Positions 1-5,350 of a stretch of DNA of 6,544 nt are shown here, piece by piece. The stretch comes from DATLFA01 sp039934635 (GTDB lineage Bacteria; Actinomycetota; Acidimicrobiia; Acidimicrobiales; WLNW01): positions 1 through 6,544 of the forward strand of contig JBDTLT010000285.1 of assembly GCA_039934635.1 (NCBI GenBank), written 5' to 3'. Position numbers and translations under genes: made by a program. The notes beneath the pieces are model-generated. The model was given only the letters and a program-made list of their open reading frames with translations. It did no database searches and was not told the DNA's origin. The first letter of the stretch is position 1; each line of letters starts with the position of its first letter.

Positions 1-2261
1 GTCTCTGCAGACGCGAGCGCGAGGCTCGCGGCGACGGTGAACAGCGCGAAGACCAGCGCGATGCCACTGAGAAGCGCCTCGAGCACGAACGCCGGTGGTG
101 CGCCGCCCTCGGAGAAGATCGCGGTTCCGGTGATGAAGAACGGTCCGCCGGCAGTCTCGTTGACGGCGGTGGTGAAGTCGTCGCGCACTTCGGAGAGAAG
201 ATCGATTTCGCTGCTCGTCAATGCATGCGACGCGCGCAGGATCGTCGGGCCCGCTGCCGTCGTCAGGTGAAGTTCTTCGGCGAGCGCCGGTGTGATCAGA
301 ATGTGAGGGAGCAACCCGGTCTCACTTGCTTTCACGATGACCAACGCGATCGTACGATCGCCGAGCGTGACCGTTGCCGGCAGCGTGTCATCGGCGCCGT
401 CGTCGAGATAGATGGCGCCGTTCTGCGTGAGTGCTCGTCTCGCCTTGTCGTCCAACTTGTAGGCGGCGAGGGTCGATGCGTCGCCGACCGCGGGTTGCGG
501 AAGACCGGGCCGTCCGCGCCCGACCCCGTTTTGGTACGTCGAGTCATCGAGCGAGAGCACGGTCGTCCGGATCGTCTGCAACGAGGGCACAGCGTTGCGC
601 ATCGCATCCAGCAGCTCGTCGGGGGTGGGGACTGTCGTACCGACGGGAAACCTGGTTGGTCCTTTGCCGGCGGCGCCCAAGTTCGGTGGCGCCTCGACGA
701 GTTGGTGCGTGACGAGCTGCACTTCGCTGTCGCGGTCACCGCTGTGTTGCGCATGGTCGCCGGCGATGAACCCCAACGCGAGGGCCGATGCCATGACCGC
801 TAGCGCCGACGTCGCGCAAACAGCCGCAACGACGCCGCCGGTTCGAGTGCGTTGACGAACAAGGCTGCGCGCGGCGAAGCGCCATGGACCGTGTAGTCGC
901 GCCGCGAGCGGCTCGAGCAGACCGACCAACGCAGGGGCGATCGCCGACGCGCCCAACAGCACACCGATGCTGCCCAACACCGCCACCGCGGTCCACACGT
1001 CGCCTTGGCCGTCACCGGTCGAGCCGACAACGGCCAACGCCAAGAACCCGAGCCCGCACGCGAACGCCGCGACACCGCTCACCGTCAAACGGTGAGGGAC
1101 GCGACCGAGAGGGCGACGACCCGCCAACGCGGCGAGTACGGGTATGCGGCTCGTGGTGCGCGCCGGTATGAGCGCGGCAATCGTGGTCGCGACGATGCCC
1201 ATGATGACGATCGGCACGAGGTCGACCCAACGATAGACGTAGGCCGACGAATCGCGATTGAACATGCGATCGCGATAGGGATTCAGAATCTGTAGTGACG
1301 CGAAACCCAAGCCGAGGCCCGCGAGCGATCCGGCGATGCCGGTCCAGGTGCCCTGCAGCAACAAGGTGCGCCGCAGCACTCGCGGACCGGCACCGTTCGC
1401 CGCGAGTTGACCGAGCGTCGCCAGTTGGCGGCGCGCGCCCGACGCGAACGCGGACGTGATCACGATGCCGGCGACGGTGAGCACGAGACCGCCGAGGACC
1501 CACGTCCAGCGCACGGCCGCATCGGCGCTCTGGGTGGAGACGGCACGCAAGTCGGGAAAGGCCGAGGGCGACGTCGCAACACCGGCGTCGCGAGCGGTGA
1601 CTGCCCACGCGTCCCGCTGCGCCGGCGTCATCGACCCAGGCAACTGCAGGTACGTCGCACTCGAGATGAAGTCGGCCGACACGCCCAGGAAATCGCTGTT
1701 TGGCGCCACGAGAACAAGGCTCTGACCGAGGTCGTTCGCAAGATGGCCGATGCCGGTGACGAGCATGGTGCGCGTCGCCGGTCGTGTGAGTTCGAGCGTG
1801 TCGCCGACATGTGCGCCGAGGTCGCGCGCGGCGGCCGATGAGAGCACCACTTCGCCGTCAGCCGTCGGCATCCGCCCTTCGTCGAGAGAGACGATGCCCT
1901 CGACGATCGGTTCCCGGGATGTGAGGTCGGACACCACAGCCCGAGTGCGGTTGCCCGCCGTCGTACGGACGAGCCGGAAGAAGGCAGTGCGAGCCACCAC
2001 GGTTGTCGACCCGGGTGGGATCACCACAGTCTCGGCGTTCTCCGATTGGCTCTGCACGACCGCATCGGCGTTGCCGTTCGCGAGTTGCCAAGCGGCTTGT
2101 GCGGAAAGCCGGTCAGATCGCGCGAACACTGCCGCGACAGTCATACCGGCGACCGGAACGGCGATCAACAGCGCGACGAGCAGCGTGCGCCATGGTCGGC
2201 GCTGCACTTCACGGCGAGCGAGTCGCGCGGAGAGGCCGTAGGCCGCGGGTGCGGTGGTCAT
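1..2261 (-). CDS. FtsX/MacB-type ABC transporter permease (C-terminus cut by window edge)
   Basis: The membrane subunit of an ABC exporter or mechanotransmission-type transporter, expected to work with the ATPase encoded just upstream. The frame is open without a stop from ATG 2261 to the window edge, giving 753 visible residues that begin MTTAPAAYGLSARLARREVQ. Layout: basic N-terminus, TM1 at about 22-45, a large extracytoplasmic MacB_PCD-like domain to about 240, an FtsX-like core of three helices (about 247-270, 300-325, 342-365), further helices near 390, 421 and 473, a second extracytoplasmic domain (about 500-710), and one more helix from about 725. This is the duplicated-core layout common in actinobacterial FtsX permeases, usually about 800-900 residues, so two helices are probably missing beyond the edge. 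The start overlaps the ATPase stop as ATGA and has no Shine-Dalgarno of its own, which implies translational coupling. The substrate is unknown; antimicrobial peptides or lipoproteins are typical for the family. Confidence 0.9.
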   Translation of the reverse strand, partial: MTTAPAAYGLSARLARREVQRRPWRTLLVALLIAVPVAGMTVAAVFARSDRLSAQAAWQLANGNADAVVQSQSENAETVVIPPGSTTVVARTAFFRLVRTTAGNRTRAVVSDLTSREPIVEGIVSLDEGRMPTADGEVVLSSAAARDLGAHVGDTLELTRPATRTMLVTGIGHLANDLGQSLVLVAPNSDFLGVSADFISSATYLQLPGSMTPAQRDAWAVTARDAGVATSPSAFPDLRAVSTQSADAAVRWTWVLGGLVLTVAGIVITSAFASGARRQLATLGQLAANGAGPRVLRRTLLLQGTWTGIAGSLAGLGLGFASLQILNPYRDRMFNRDSSAYVYRWVDLVPIVIMGIVATTIAALIPARTTSRIPVLAALAGRRPLGRVPHRLTVSGVAAFACGLGFLALAVVGSTGDGQGDVWTAVAVLGSIGVLLGASAIAPALVGLLEPLAARLHGPWRFAARSLVRQRTRTGGVVAAVCATSALAVMASALALGFIAGDHAQHSGDRDSEVQLVTHQLVEAPPNLGAAGKGPTRFPVGTTVPTPDELLDAMRNAVPSLQTIRTTVLSLDDSTYQNGVGRGRPGLPQPAVGDASTLAAYKLDDKARRALTQNGAIYLDDGADDTLPATVTLGDRTIALVIVKASETGLLPHILITPALAEELHLTTAAGPTILRASHALTSSEIDLLSEVRDDFTTAVNETAGGPFFITGTAIFSEGGAPPAFVLEALLSGIALVFALFTVAASLALASAE

Positions 2262-2986
2262 ATGCGGGTCGTGCTGAGCACGTGATCGTCGTCGAGTTTC
2301 GGCGCGACTGCGATGTCGACGATTTGGCCGTCGCGCATCGACACCACGCGGTCTGCGAACGATGCGAAGCGCGGCTCGTGTGTCACCAACACGATGGCCG
2401 TGCCCCGTTCGCTCCCCAATGACGCGAGCAGCTCGATCACTGCGTCGCCCGTGCACGTATCGAGCGATCCGGTCGGTTCATCGGCCAGGACCAGCCGACG
2501 CGAACCGACGATCGCACGCGCGATCGCGATGCGTTGCTGCTGGCCGCCCGAGAAGTCGTCGGGATAGCGATCGAGGTGGTGATCGAGCCCGACCGACCCG
2601 AGTGCGTCGATCGCTTGCAGGCGTGCAGCGCGTCCACGCATGCCGTCGAGTTCGAGCGGCAGCATCACGTTTTCGACCGCGGTGAGGGCGGGAACGAGGT
2701 TGAGGCGTTGGAACACGTAGCCGACATCGCGGCGGCGCAGCTCGGCGCGCGCGGCGGCATCGGTCGTGGCGAGGTCGTTGCCGTCGAACACGACGCGTCC
2801 TGCGGTCGGGTCTTCGAGCCCGCCGGCGAGATGGAGCAACGTCGACTTGCCGCACCCGGATGGCCCGCGGACCGCGACGAACTCGCCCGGTGCGATCGTG
2901 AGCGAGACGCCGGTGAGGGCGCGTACTTCGAGCGGACCGCTGCCGTAGGTCTTGACGGCCTCATGAAACTCGAGGATTGGTGTCAC
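2258..2986 (-). CDS. ABC transporter ATPase, LolD/MacB-type
   Basis: A 242-residue cytoplasmic ATPase that should energise the FtsX-type permease encoded downstream. All nucleotide-binding motifs are visible: Walker A GPSGCGKST at 41-49, Q-loop Gln93 in VFQRLNL, signature FSGGQQQR at 145-152 (Phe replaces the usual Leu), Walker B LVLADE at 165-170, D-loop SLD at 174-176 and the switch His203 in VTHEP. Length and the pattern VFQxxNLVPxLTAxENVxLPL fit the LolD/MacB/FtsE group (MJ0796-like). The start is GTG at 2986; a GGAGGG Shine-Dalgarno lies six bases upstream (2993-2998), and the GTG overlaps the PadR stop as GTGA. The stop overlaps the permease start as ATGA. After His203 the C-terminus is short and acidic (KLDDDH). 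Family and partner are firm; substrate and direction of transport are not shown by the sequence. Confidence 0.95.
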   Translation of the reverse strand: MTPILEFHEAVKTYGSGPLEVRALTGVSLTIAPGEFVAVRGPSGCGKSTLLHLAGGLEDPTAGRVVFDGNDLATTDAAARAELRRRDVGYVFQRLNLVPALTAVENVMLPLELDGMRGRAARLQAIDALGSVGLDHHLDRYPDDFSGGQQQRIAIARAIVGSRRLVLADEPTGSLDTCTGDAVIELLASLGSERGTAIVLVTHEPRFASFADRVVSMRDGQIVDIAVAPKLDDDHVLSTTRI

Positions 2987-3504
2987 GCGAGTCCCTCCGC
3001 CTGGAGTCGTTCTTCACACAAGTCGAGCCAGCGCAGATCGGCCTCAGCGCGCATCACGAGTGCATCGGCCACGAGCAGTGACGCGAGGCTTGGCGGTGCC
3101 GCGCCTCTGCCGCGCCGCGCGCCGCGTCGGCGTTGCTGCAGCAACGTCATCAATGCATTGCGTTGCCGGGTGATGACTTCGAGCGCGTGCGTGCGTCCGT
3201 GGACGATCGAGAGCAGCACCTTGAGCATCAGCTCGTCACGTGGCGGTGGTTCGTCATCGGGCGTCGCGTCCCACCATGCTCCGAGCTCGCCCACGCCATC
3301 CTCCGTCAACCGATATGACCGTTGCCCGTCCTCGTCGGCGGACGCGACGAAGCCGTCGCGCTCGAGTCGCTCGAGCGTCGTATAGACCTGCCCGACATTC
3401 AGTGACCAGACGCCACCGGTCGCCGTCTCGAACCCTGTCTTGAGCTGGTACCCGTGCGACGGGCCATCCTCGAGCAGCGCCAGTAGACCTTCGCGAACTG
3501 CCAT
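2983..3504 (-). CDS. PadR-family transcriptional regulator
   Basis: A 173-residue DNA-binding repressor, probably of its own operon with the ABC exporter. The N-terminal winged helix is typical of PadR: GLLALLEDGPSHGYQL (6-21), the recognition-helix region VGQVYTTLERLERDGFV (37-53) and a wing EDGQRSYRLTEDG (58-70). The C-terminal half (about 88-171) is mostly helical and should form the dimerisation arm; it contains an Arg-rich stretch RRRGARRGRG near 126-134 that looks like a flexible insert. I chose ATG 3504 because GGAGG (3510-3514) sits five bases upstream. An in-frame ATG at 3537 would add 11 residues but lies upstream of the likely transcription start. The gene is first in the operon and overlaps the ATPase start by GTGA. 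PadR genes beside ABC exporters usually respond to drugs or peptides that the exporter handles; the ligand here is unknown. Confidence 0.93.
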   Translation of the reverse strand: MAVREGLLALLEDGPSHGYQLKTGFETATGGVWSLNVGQVYTTLERLERDGFVASADEDGQRSYRLTEDGVGELGAWWDATPDDEPPPRDELMLKVLLSIVHGRTHALEVITRQRNALMTLLQQRRRGARRGRGAAPPSLASLLVADALVMRAEADLRWLDLCEERLQAEGLA

Positions 3505-3509
3505 CCGAA

Positions 3510-3514
3510 CCTCC
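3510..3514 (-). promoter_or_regulatory. Ribosome binding site deciding the PadR start
   Basis: On the minus strand this reads GGAGG, five bases before ATG 3504. It supports that start over the longer in-frame ATG at 3537, which lacks such a site. Confidence 0.8.
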
Positions 3515-3521
3515 GTAGTTA

Positions 3522-3539
3522 CATACCAAGTATGCATAC
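3522..3539. promoter_or_regulatory. Predicted PadR operator (overlapping palindromes)
   Basis: The stretch CATACCAAGTATGCATAC holds three alternating half-sites. CATAC and GTATG form a 5-3-5 inverted repeat (3522-3534), and GTATGCATAC (3530-3539) is a perfect 10-base palindrome sharing the middle half-site. PadR proteins commonly bind short A/T-rich inverted repeats of this kind, and this is an AT-rich island in GC-rich DNA, lying over the -10 of the PadR promoter. The role as operator is an inference from position and symmetry. Confidence 0.55.
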
Positions 3540-3557
3540 CCGATAGGTTCGCGTCAA
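3529..3557 (-). promoter_or_regulatory. Predicted promoter of the PadR-ABC operon
   Basis: On the minus strand a -35 TTGACG (3552-3557) and a -10 CATACT (3529-3534) are separated by exactly 17 bases. This matches the housekeeping sigma consensus at 5 of 6 and 4 of 6 positions. Transcription would start near 3522, leaving a leader of roughly 18 bases that carries the GGAGG site. The -10 lies inside the palindromic operator, a natural arrangement for autorepression. Predicted from sequence only. Confidence 0.6.
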
Positions 3558-3594
3558 GGCACCACGGTCAAGGCACCACGGTCGAGGCGCCCCG
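3553..3594. repeat. 14-bp tandem repeat, three copies
   Basis: Two identical adjacent copies of GTCAAGGCACCACG (3553-3566, 3567-3580) are followed by a diverged copy GTCGAGGCGCCCCG (3581-3594) and a fourth beginning, GTCA, that contains the reductase stop codon. The array fills most of the gap between the reductase end and the PadR promoter. The first copy contributes the -35 hexamer, and the second copy carries a similar TTGACC on the minus strand. It may simply be slippage-generated spacer DNA. Confidence 0.8.
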
Positions 3595-3595
3595 G

Positions 3596-4570
3596 TCAGG
3601 TCGCCGCCGTCACCAGTCCGATGATCTCCTCGGCATCGGCGCGACTCAGCTGCCAGCCGGCGGCCTCGGCGTTGGAGGTCGCTTGCCCGGGGCGGGCCAC
3701 CCCTGCGATGACGGTCGCCACCGCCGGAAAAGCGAGCAGCCATGCGAAAGCCAGGTCGAGCACGCGGTGTCCTCGATCGTTCGCATACGTCTCGAGTGCC
3801 TCGAGGCGGGCGAACGTGCGGTCGGAGAGGATCTTGTCGCGCGACGCCGCGTCGATCTGTTCGACGAGGCGAGTGCCCGCGGGCAGCGGCCGACCTCGGC
3901 CGTACTTGCCGGTGAGAACCCCATTGGCCAGTGGGTAGTAGGGGATCACCGCCAAGCCGAGTTGCTCGCAGGTGGGCATGAGATCGTTGAGCGCACCGCG
4001 CGAGAAGATGTTCAATGCGGTCTGGAGACTGGCGAATTTTTCGACGCCCAACTCGGTCGCGACGCGGTCGGCTTCTTGCAACTCCGCGACGGAGAGGTTG
4101 CTGCAGCCGATCACGCGAACTTTGCCGGCGCGCACGAGTTCGTCGAGCGCGCCGAGCGTCTCGGCGATCGGCACCGTGGGGTCGGGCACGTGTAGCTGAT
4201 ACAGATCGATGTAGTCGGTTTGGAGTCGACGCAGACTGTCTTCGACCGCTCGCGTGATCCATGCTGCGCTCGCGCCACCGAGTTCGGGTTGCGTCGGTGG
4301 CCGAACTCCGAACTTTGTCGCGATGACGACGCGATCGCGTTTGCCCCTCAGCGCTCGCCCGAGATACTCCTCGGCAACGCCCCACGATGGGTCGGTAGGG
4401 TCGAAGTAGCGCCGGCCGTATTCGTCGGCGATGTCGAAGTAGTTGATCCCGGCGTCGATGGCCTCGTGTACGAGCACGGCTGCACCGTCTGCATCGCAGG
4501 CGACGCCCAATTGGTTGCAGCCCATCCCCACCACGGACACCGAAAGGGACTTGATCGCACGATGTTCCAT
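3596..4570 (-). CDS. Aldo/keto reductase
   Basis: A 324-residue NAD(P)H-dependent oxidoreductase of the (beta/alpha)8-barrel AKR superfamily, which reduces aldehydes or ketones or works in reverse. The catalytic tetrad is intact: Asp46 and Tyr51 (FDIADEYG), Lys86 (VIATKFG) and His127 (LYQLHVPD). Other hallmarks are RVIGCSNLS (152-160), IPYYPLANGVLTGKY (209-223) and a C-terminal cofactor-binding segment GVARPGQATSNAEA (290-303), which contacts the NADP phosphate in this family. I chose ATG 4570 because homology starts there (MEHRAIKSLSVSVVGMG); the frame stays open upstream to 4777, but that part is not AKR-like and crosses the divergent gene. There is no good Shine-Dalgarno, and a candidate -10 ends seven bases before the ATG, so the transcript may be leaderless. 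It is separated from the PadR operon by a repeat and a promoter, so it is probably not part of it. The substrate cannot be told. Confidence 0.93.
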   Translation of the reverse strand: MEHRAIKSLSVSVVGMGCNQLGVACDADGAAVLVHEAIDAGINYFDIADEYGRRYFDPTDPSWGVAEEYLGRALRGKRDRVVIATKFGVRPPTQPELGGASAAWITRAVEDSLRRLQTDYIDLYQLHVPDPTVPIAETLGALDELVRAGKVRVIGCSNLSVAELQEADRVATELGVEKFASLQTALNIFSRGALNDLMPTCEQLGLAVIPYYPLANGVLTGKYGRGRPLPAGTRLVEQIDAASRDKILSDRTFARLEALETYANDRGHRVLDLAFAWLLAFPAVATVIAGVARPGQATSNAEAAGWQLSRADAEEIIGLVTAAT

Positions 4571-4577
4571 GCCGCGC

Positions 4578-4606
4578 AACCTAATGGGGATCGAGCCGGG
4601 CGTCAG
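4578..4606 (-). promoter_or_regulatory. Predicted promoter of the aldo/keto reductase
   Basis: On the minus strand CTGACG (4601-4606) and TAGGTT (4578-4583) are spaced by 17 bases, matching the -35 consensus at four positions and the actinobacterial TAnnnT -10. The A of the reductase ATG is the eighth base after the -10, so initiation would give a leaderless or nearly leaderless mRNA. This agrees with the poor Shine-Dalgarno. Prediction only. Confidence 0.45.
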
Positions 4607-4615
4607 CGGAAGGGT

Positions 4616-4637
4616 TACCCGCACCACAATGCGGGTA
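4616..4637. repeat. Inverted repeat in the divergent intergenic region
   Basis: TACCCGCA (4616-4623) and TGCGGGTA (4630-4637) form a perfect 8-bp inverted repeat around a 6-base spacer CCACAA. It lies between the reductase start and the divergent 98-residue gene, ending nine bases before ATG 4647. It could be a regulator-binding site for one or both promoters, or a hairpin in the leader of the plus-strand gene. No T-run follows, so it is not a standard terminator. Confidence 0.6.
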
Positions 4638-4646
4638 CGGGACCGC

Positions 4647-4943
4647 ATGGCCAAAAAAGAAGCTGAGCCCACCGCCTCGGACAATCGCACCACAGAGGAC
4701 GATTCGGCCGAAAACGACAAGCCTGGCCTGCGCCAACGGCTGCACTGGGCCACCGACGACCGCGATGGCGAGGCCAAAGCGCTCGCCGACCGGGCCGGCG
4801 AAGAGGTCGACGAGGACGCCGCCCGCCTGGCGGTCGGCCGGGCTCACGGCGAAGTCCGTGATGGCAAGGAACCAGAGAAGGAAGACGACCTGGCGACGGC
4901 CGACGCAGCCAAAGACGCGGCACAGGACGTGGCTGCTCCTTAG
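4647..4943 (+). CDS. Small acidic protein of unknown function
   Basis: A predicted 98-residue cytoplasmic protein starting MAKKEAEPTASDNRTTEDDS. I do not recognise a family. It is very hydrophilic, with 28 Asp/Glu against 15 Lys/Arg, no Cys, no signal peptide and no membrane segment. The ends (about 1-25 and 72-98) are low-complexity and probably disordered. The middle (about 28-71, RQRLHWATDDRDGEAKALAD onward to AHGEVRDG) has regular Ala/Leu spacing and could form one or two amphipathic helices. ATG 4647 is preferred for its typical MAKKE beginning, although the Shine-Dalgarno is weak; ATG 4629 would add six residues. It is divergent from the aldo/keto reductase and converges with the 75-residue gene, the stops overlapping by four bases. 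Coding status rests on composition and fit between neighbours, so it is likely but not certain. Confidence 0.65.
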   Translation: MAKKEAEPTASDNRTTEDDSAENDKPGLRQRLHWATDDRDGEAKALADRAGEEVDEDAARLAVGRAHGEVRDGKEPEKEDDLATADAAKDAAQDVAAP

Positions 4944-5167
4944 CCCTCCGCGGCCTGACTCTCAGAGGTCTTCCAGACGGCAAAGTCGCGCCACGGCGAC
5001 GGTGTCCACGCCTCGCCGTTCCACTCCATCGCGGTGCCATCGACGAATGCGTAGTCGCCGACCCTTTCGCCTTCGACTTCCGCGCGCAAACGAGGAACCG
5101 CCTGCCCGGCAGGTGTCCACGCGAATACTTCAACCAACTCACCGCGATACGCCATGAGTTCTGCCAC
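4940..5167 (-). CDS. Conserved-looking small protein of unknown function
   Basis: A predicted 75-residue soluble protein starting MAELMAYRGELVEVFAWTPA. I cannot assign a family. It is rich in aromatic residues (four Trp at 17, 49, 54 and 59, and 65 as a fifth), with alternating hydrophobic residues and turns (GDYAFVDGTAMEWNGEAWTP) suggesting a small beta-rich fold. There is no Cys, signal peptide or membrane segment. The start is GTG 5167, supported by a strong AAGGAG Shine-Dalgarno (5173-5178) five bases upstream; ATG 5155 is a weaker alternative. The same frame stays open upstream to 5665, but that part is antisense to the hemerythrin gene and looks non-coding. The stop TAA interlocks with the TAG of the convergent 98-residue gene. 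Part of its Shine-Dalgarno can pair within a 7-bp RNA hairpin, which hints at control of translation. Confidence 0.72.
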   Translation of the reverse strand: MAELMAYRGELVEVFAWTPAGQAVPRLRAEVEGERVGDYAFVDGTAMEWNGEAWTPSPWRDFAVWKTSESQAAEG

Positions 5168-5172
5168 GTTGA

Positions 5173-5195
5173 CTCCTTGTGCCCGCGTGCACAAG
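5173..5195 (-). promoter_or_regulatory. Leader hairpin overlapping a Shine-Dalgarno
   Basis: In the minus-strand mRNA, CUUGUGC (5195-5189) pairs perfectly with GCACAAG (5182-5176) around a 6-base loop. The last three bases of the 3' arm, AAG, are the first half of the AAGGAG Shine-Dalgarno of the 75-residue gene, whose GTG follows five bases later. The stem has four G-C and three A-U pairs. It could reduce ribosome access (a simple thermometer or attenuator), or instead be a DNA palindrome bound by a regulator. Confidence 0.5.
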
Positions 5196-5336
5196 CTTGG
5201 CATACCGGCCCCGCGAGTGGGGCGACCAACGAGTGTGAATCGAGTGCATCGCCCTCGTTGCGATACGCGCGATGGTGTTTCGTTGCCTACGCGGGTGGGC
5301 ACTGTCGCGGTCGAACTCAACCCGGGCAGCATGCCC

Positions 5337-5342
5337 AAGGAG
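5337..5342 (+). promoter_or_regulatory. Ribosome binding site deciding the hemerythrin start
   Basis: AAGGAG lies eight bases before ATG 5351 but only two bases before the in-frame ATG 5345. Spacing favours initiation at 5351. Confidence 0.75.
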
Positions 5343-5350
5343 ACATGACG

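Larger units (their letters stand above)
5168..5350. other. Divergent intergenic region
   Basis: These 183 bases separate the start of the minus-strand 75-residue gene from the hemerythrin start, and should hold both promoters. I see the leader hairpin near the left end, a weaker GCCCC/GGGGC inverted repeat (5208-5223) and the hemerythrin ribosome binding site at the right end. No convincing -35/-10 pair stands out on either strand. Confidence 0.6.

Noticed and set aside
225..803. Plus-strand open frames within the permease region (225-803 and others up to 2422)
   Set aside because: They are Arg-rich shadows on the opposite strand of a continuous, clearly membrane-protein-like minus-strand frame.
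2534..3385. Plus-strand 283-residue open frame opposite the ATPase and PadR genes
   Set aside because: The opposite strand carries complete ABC ATPase and PadR motifs, while this frame is low-complexity with no recognisable domain.
3553..3594. The tandem repeat as a CRISPR array
   Set aside because: The units are directly adjacent with no spacers and only 14 bases long.
4571..4777. N-terminal extension of the aldo/keto reductase
   Set aside because: It overlaps the divergent small gene and the predicted promoter, and is Ser/Arg-rich without any AKR similarity.
5208..5223. GCCCC/GGGGC inverted repeat as a terminator
   Set aside because: The stem is only 5 bp, there is no T-run, and it lies between divergent genes where a terminator is not expected.
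5278..5294. GTTT...GGGTGG resembling a stress-sigma (SigB-like) promoter upstream of hemerythrin
   Set aside because: The spacing is too short and the -10 half matches poorly, so it is not listed as a feature.
5177..5350. In-frame extension upstream of the hemerythrin start
   Set aside because: The extension does not resemble hemerythrin, the domain begins at MDVTKVLESDH, and a good Shine-Dalgarno sits just before 5351.
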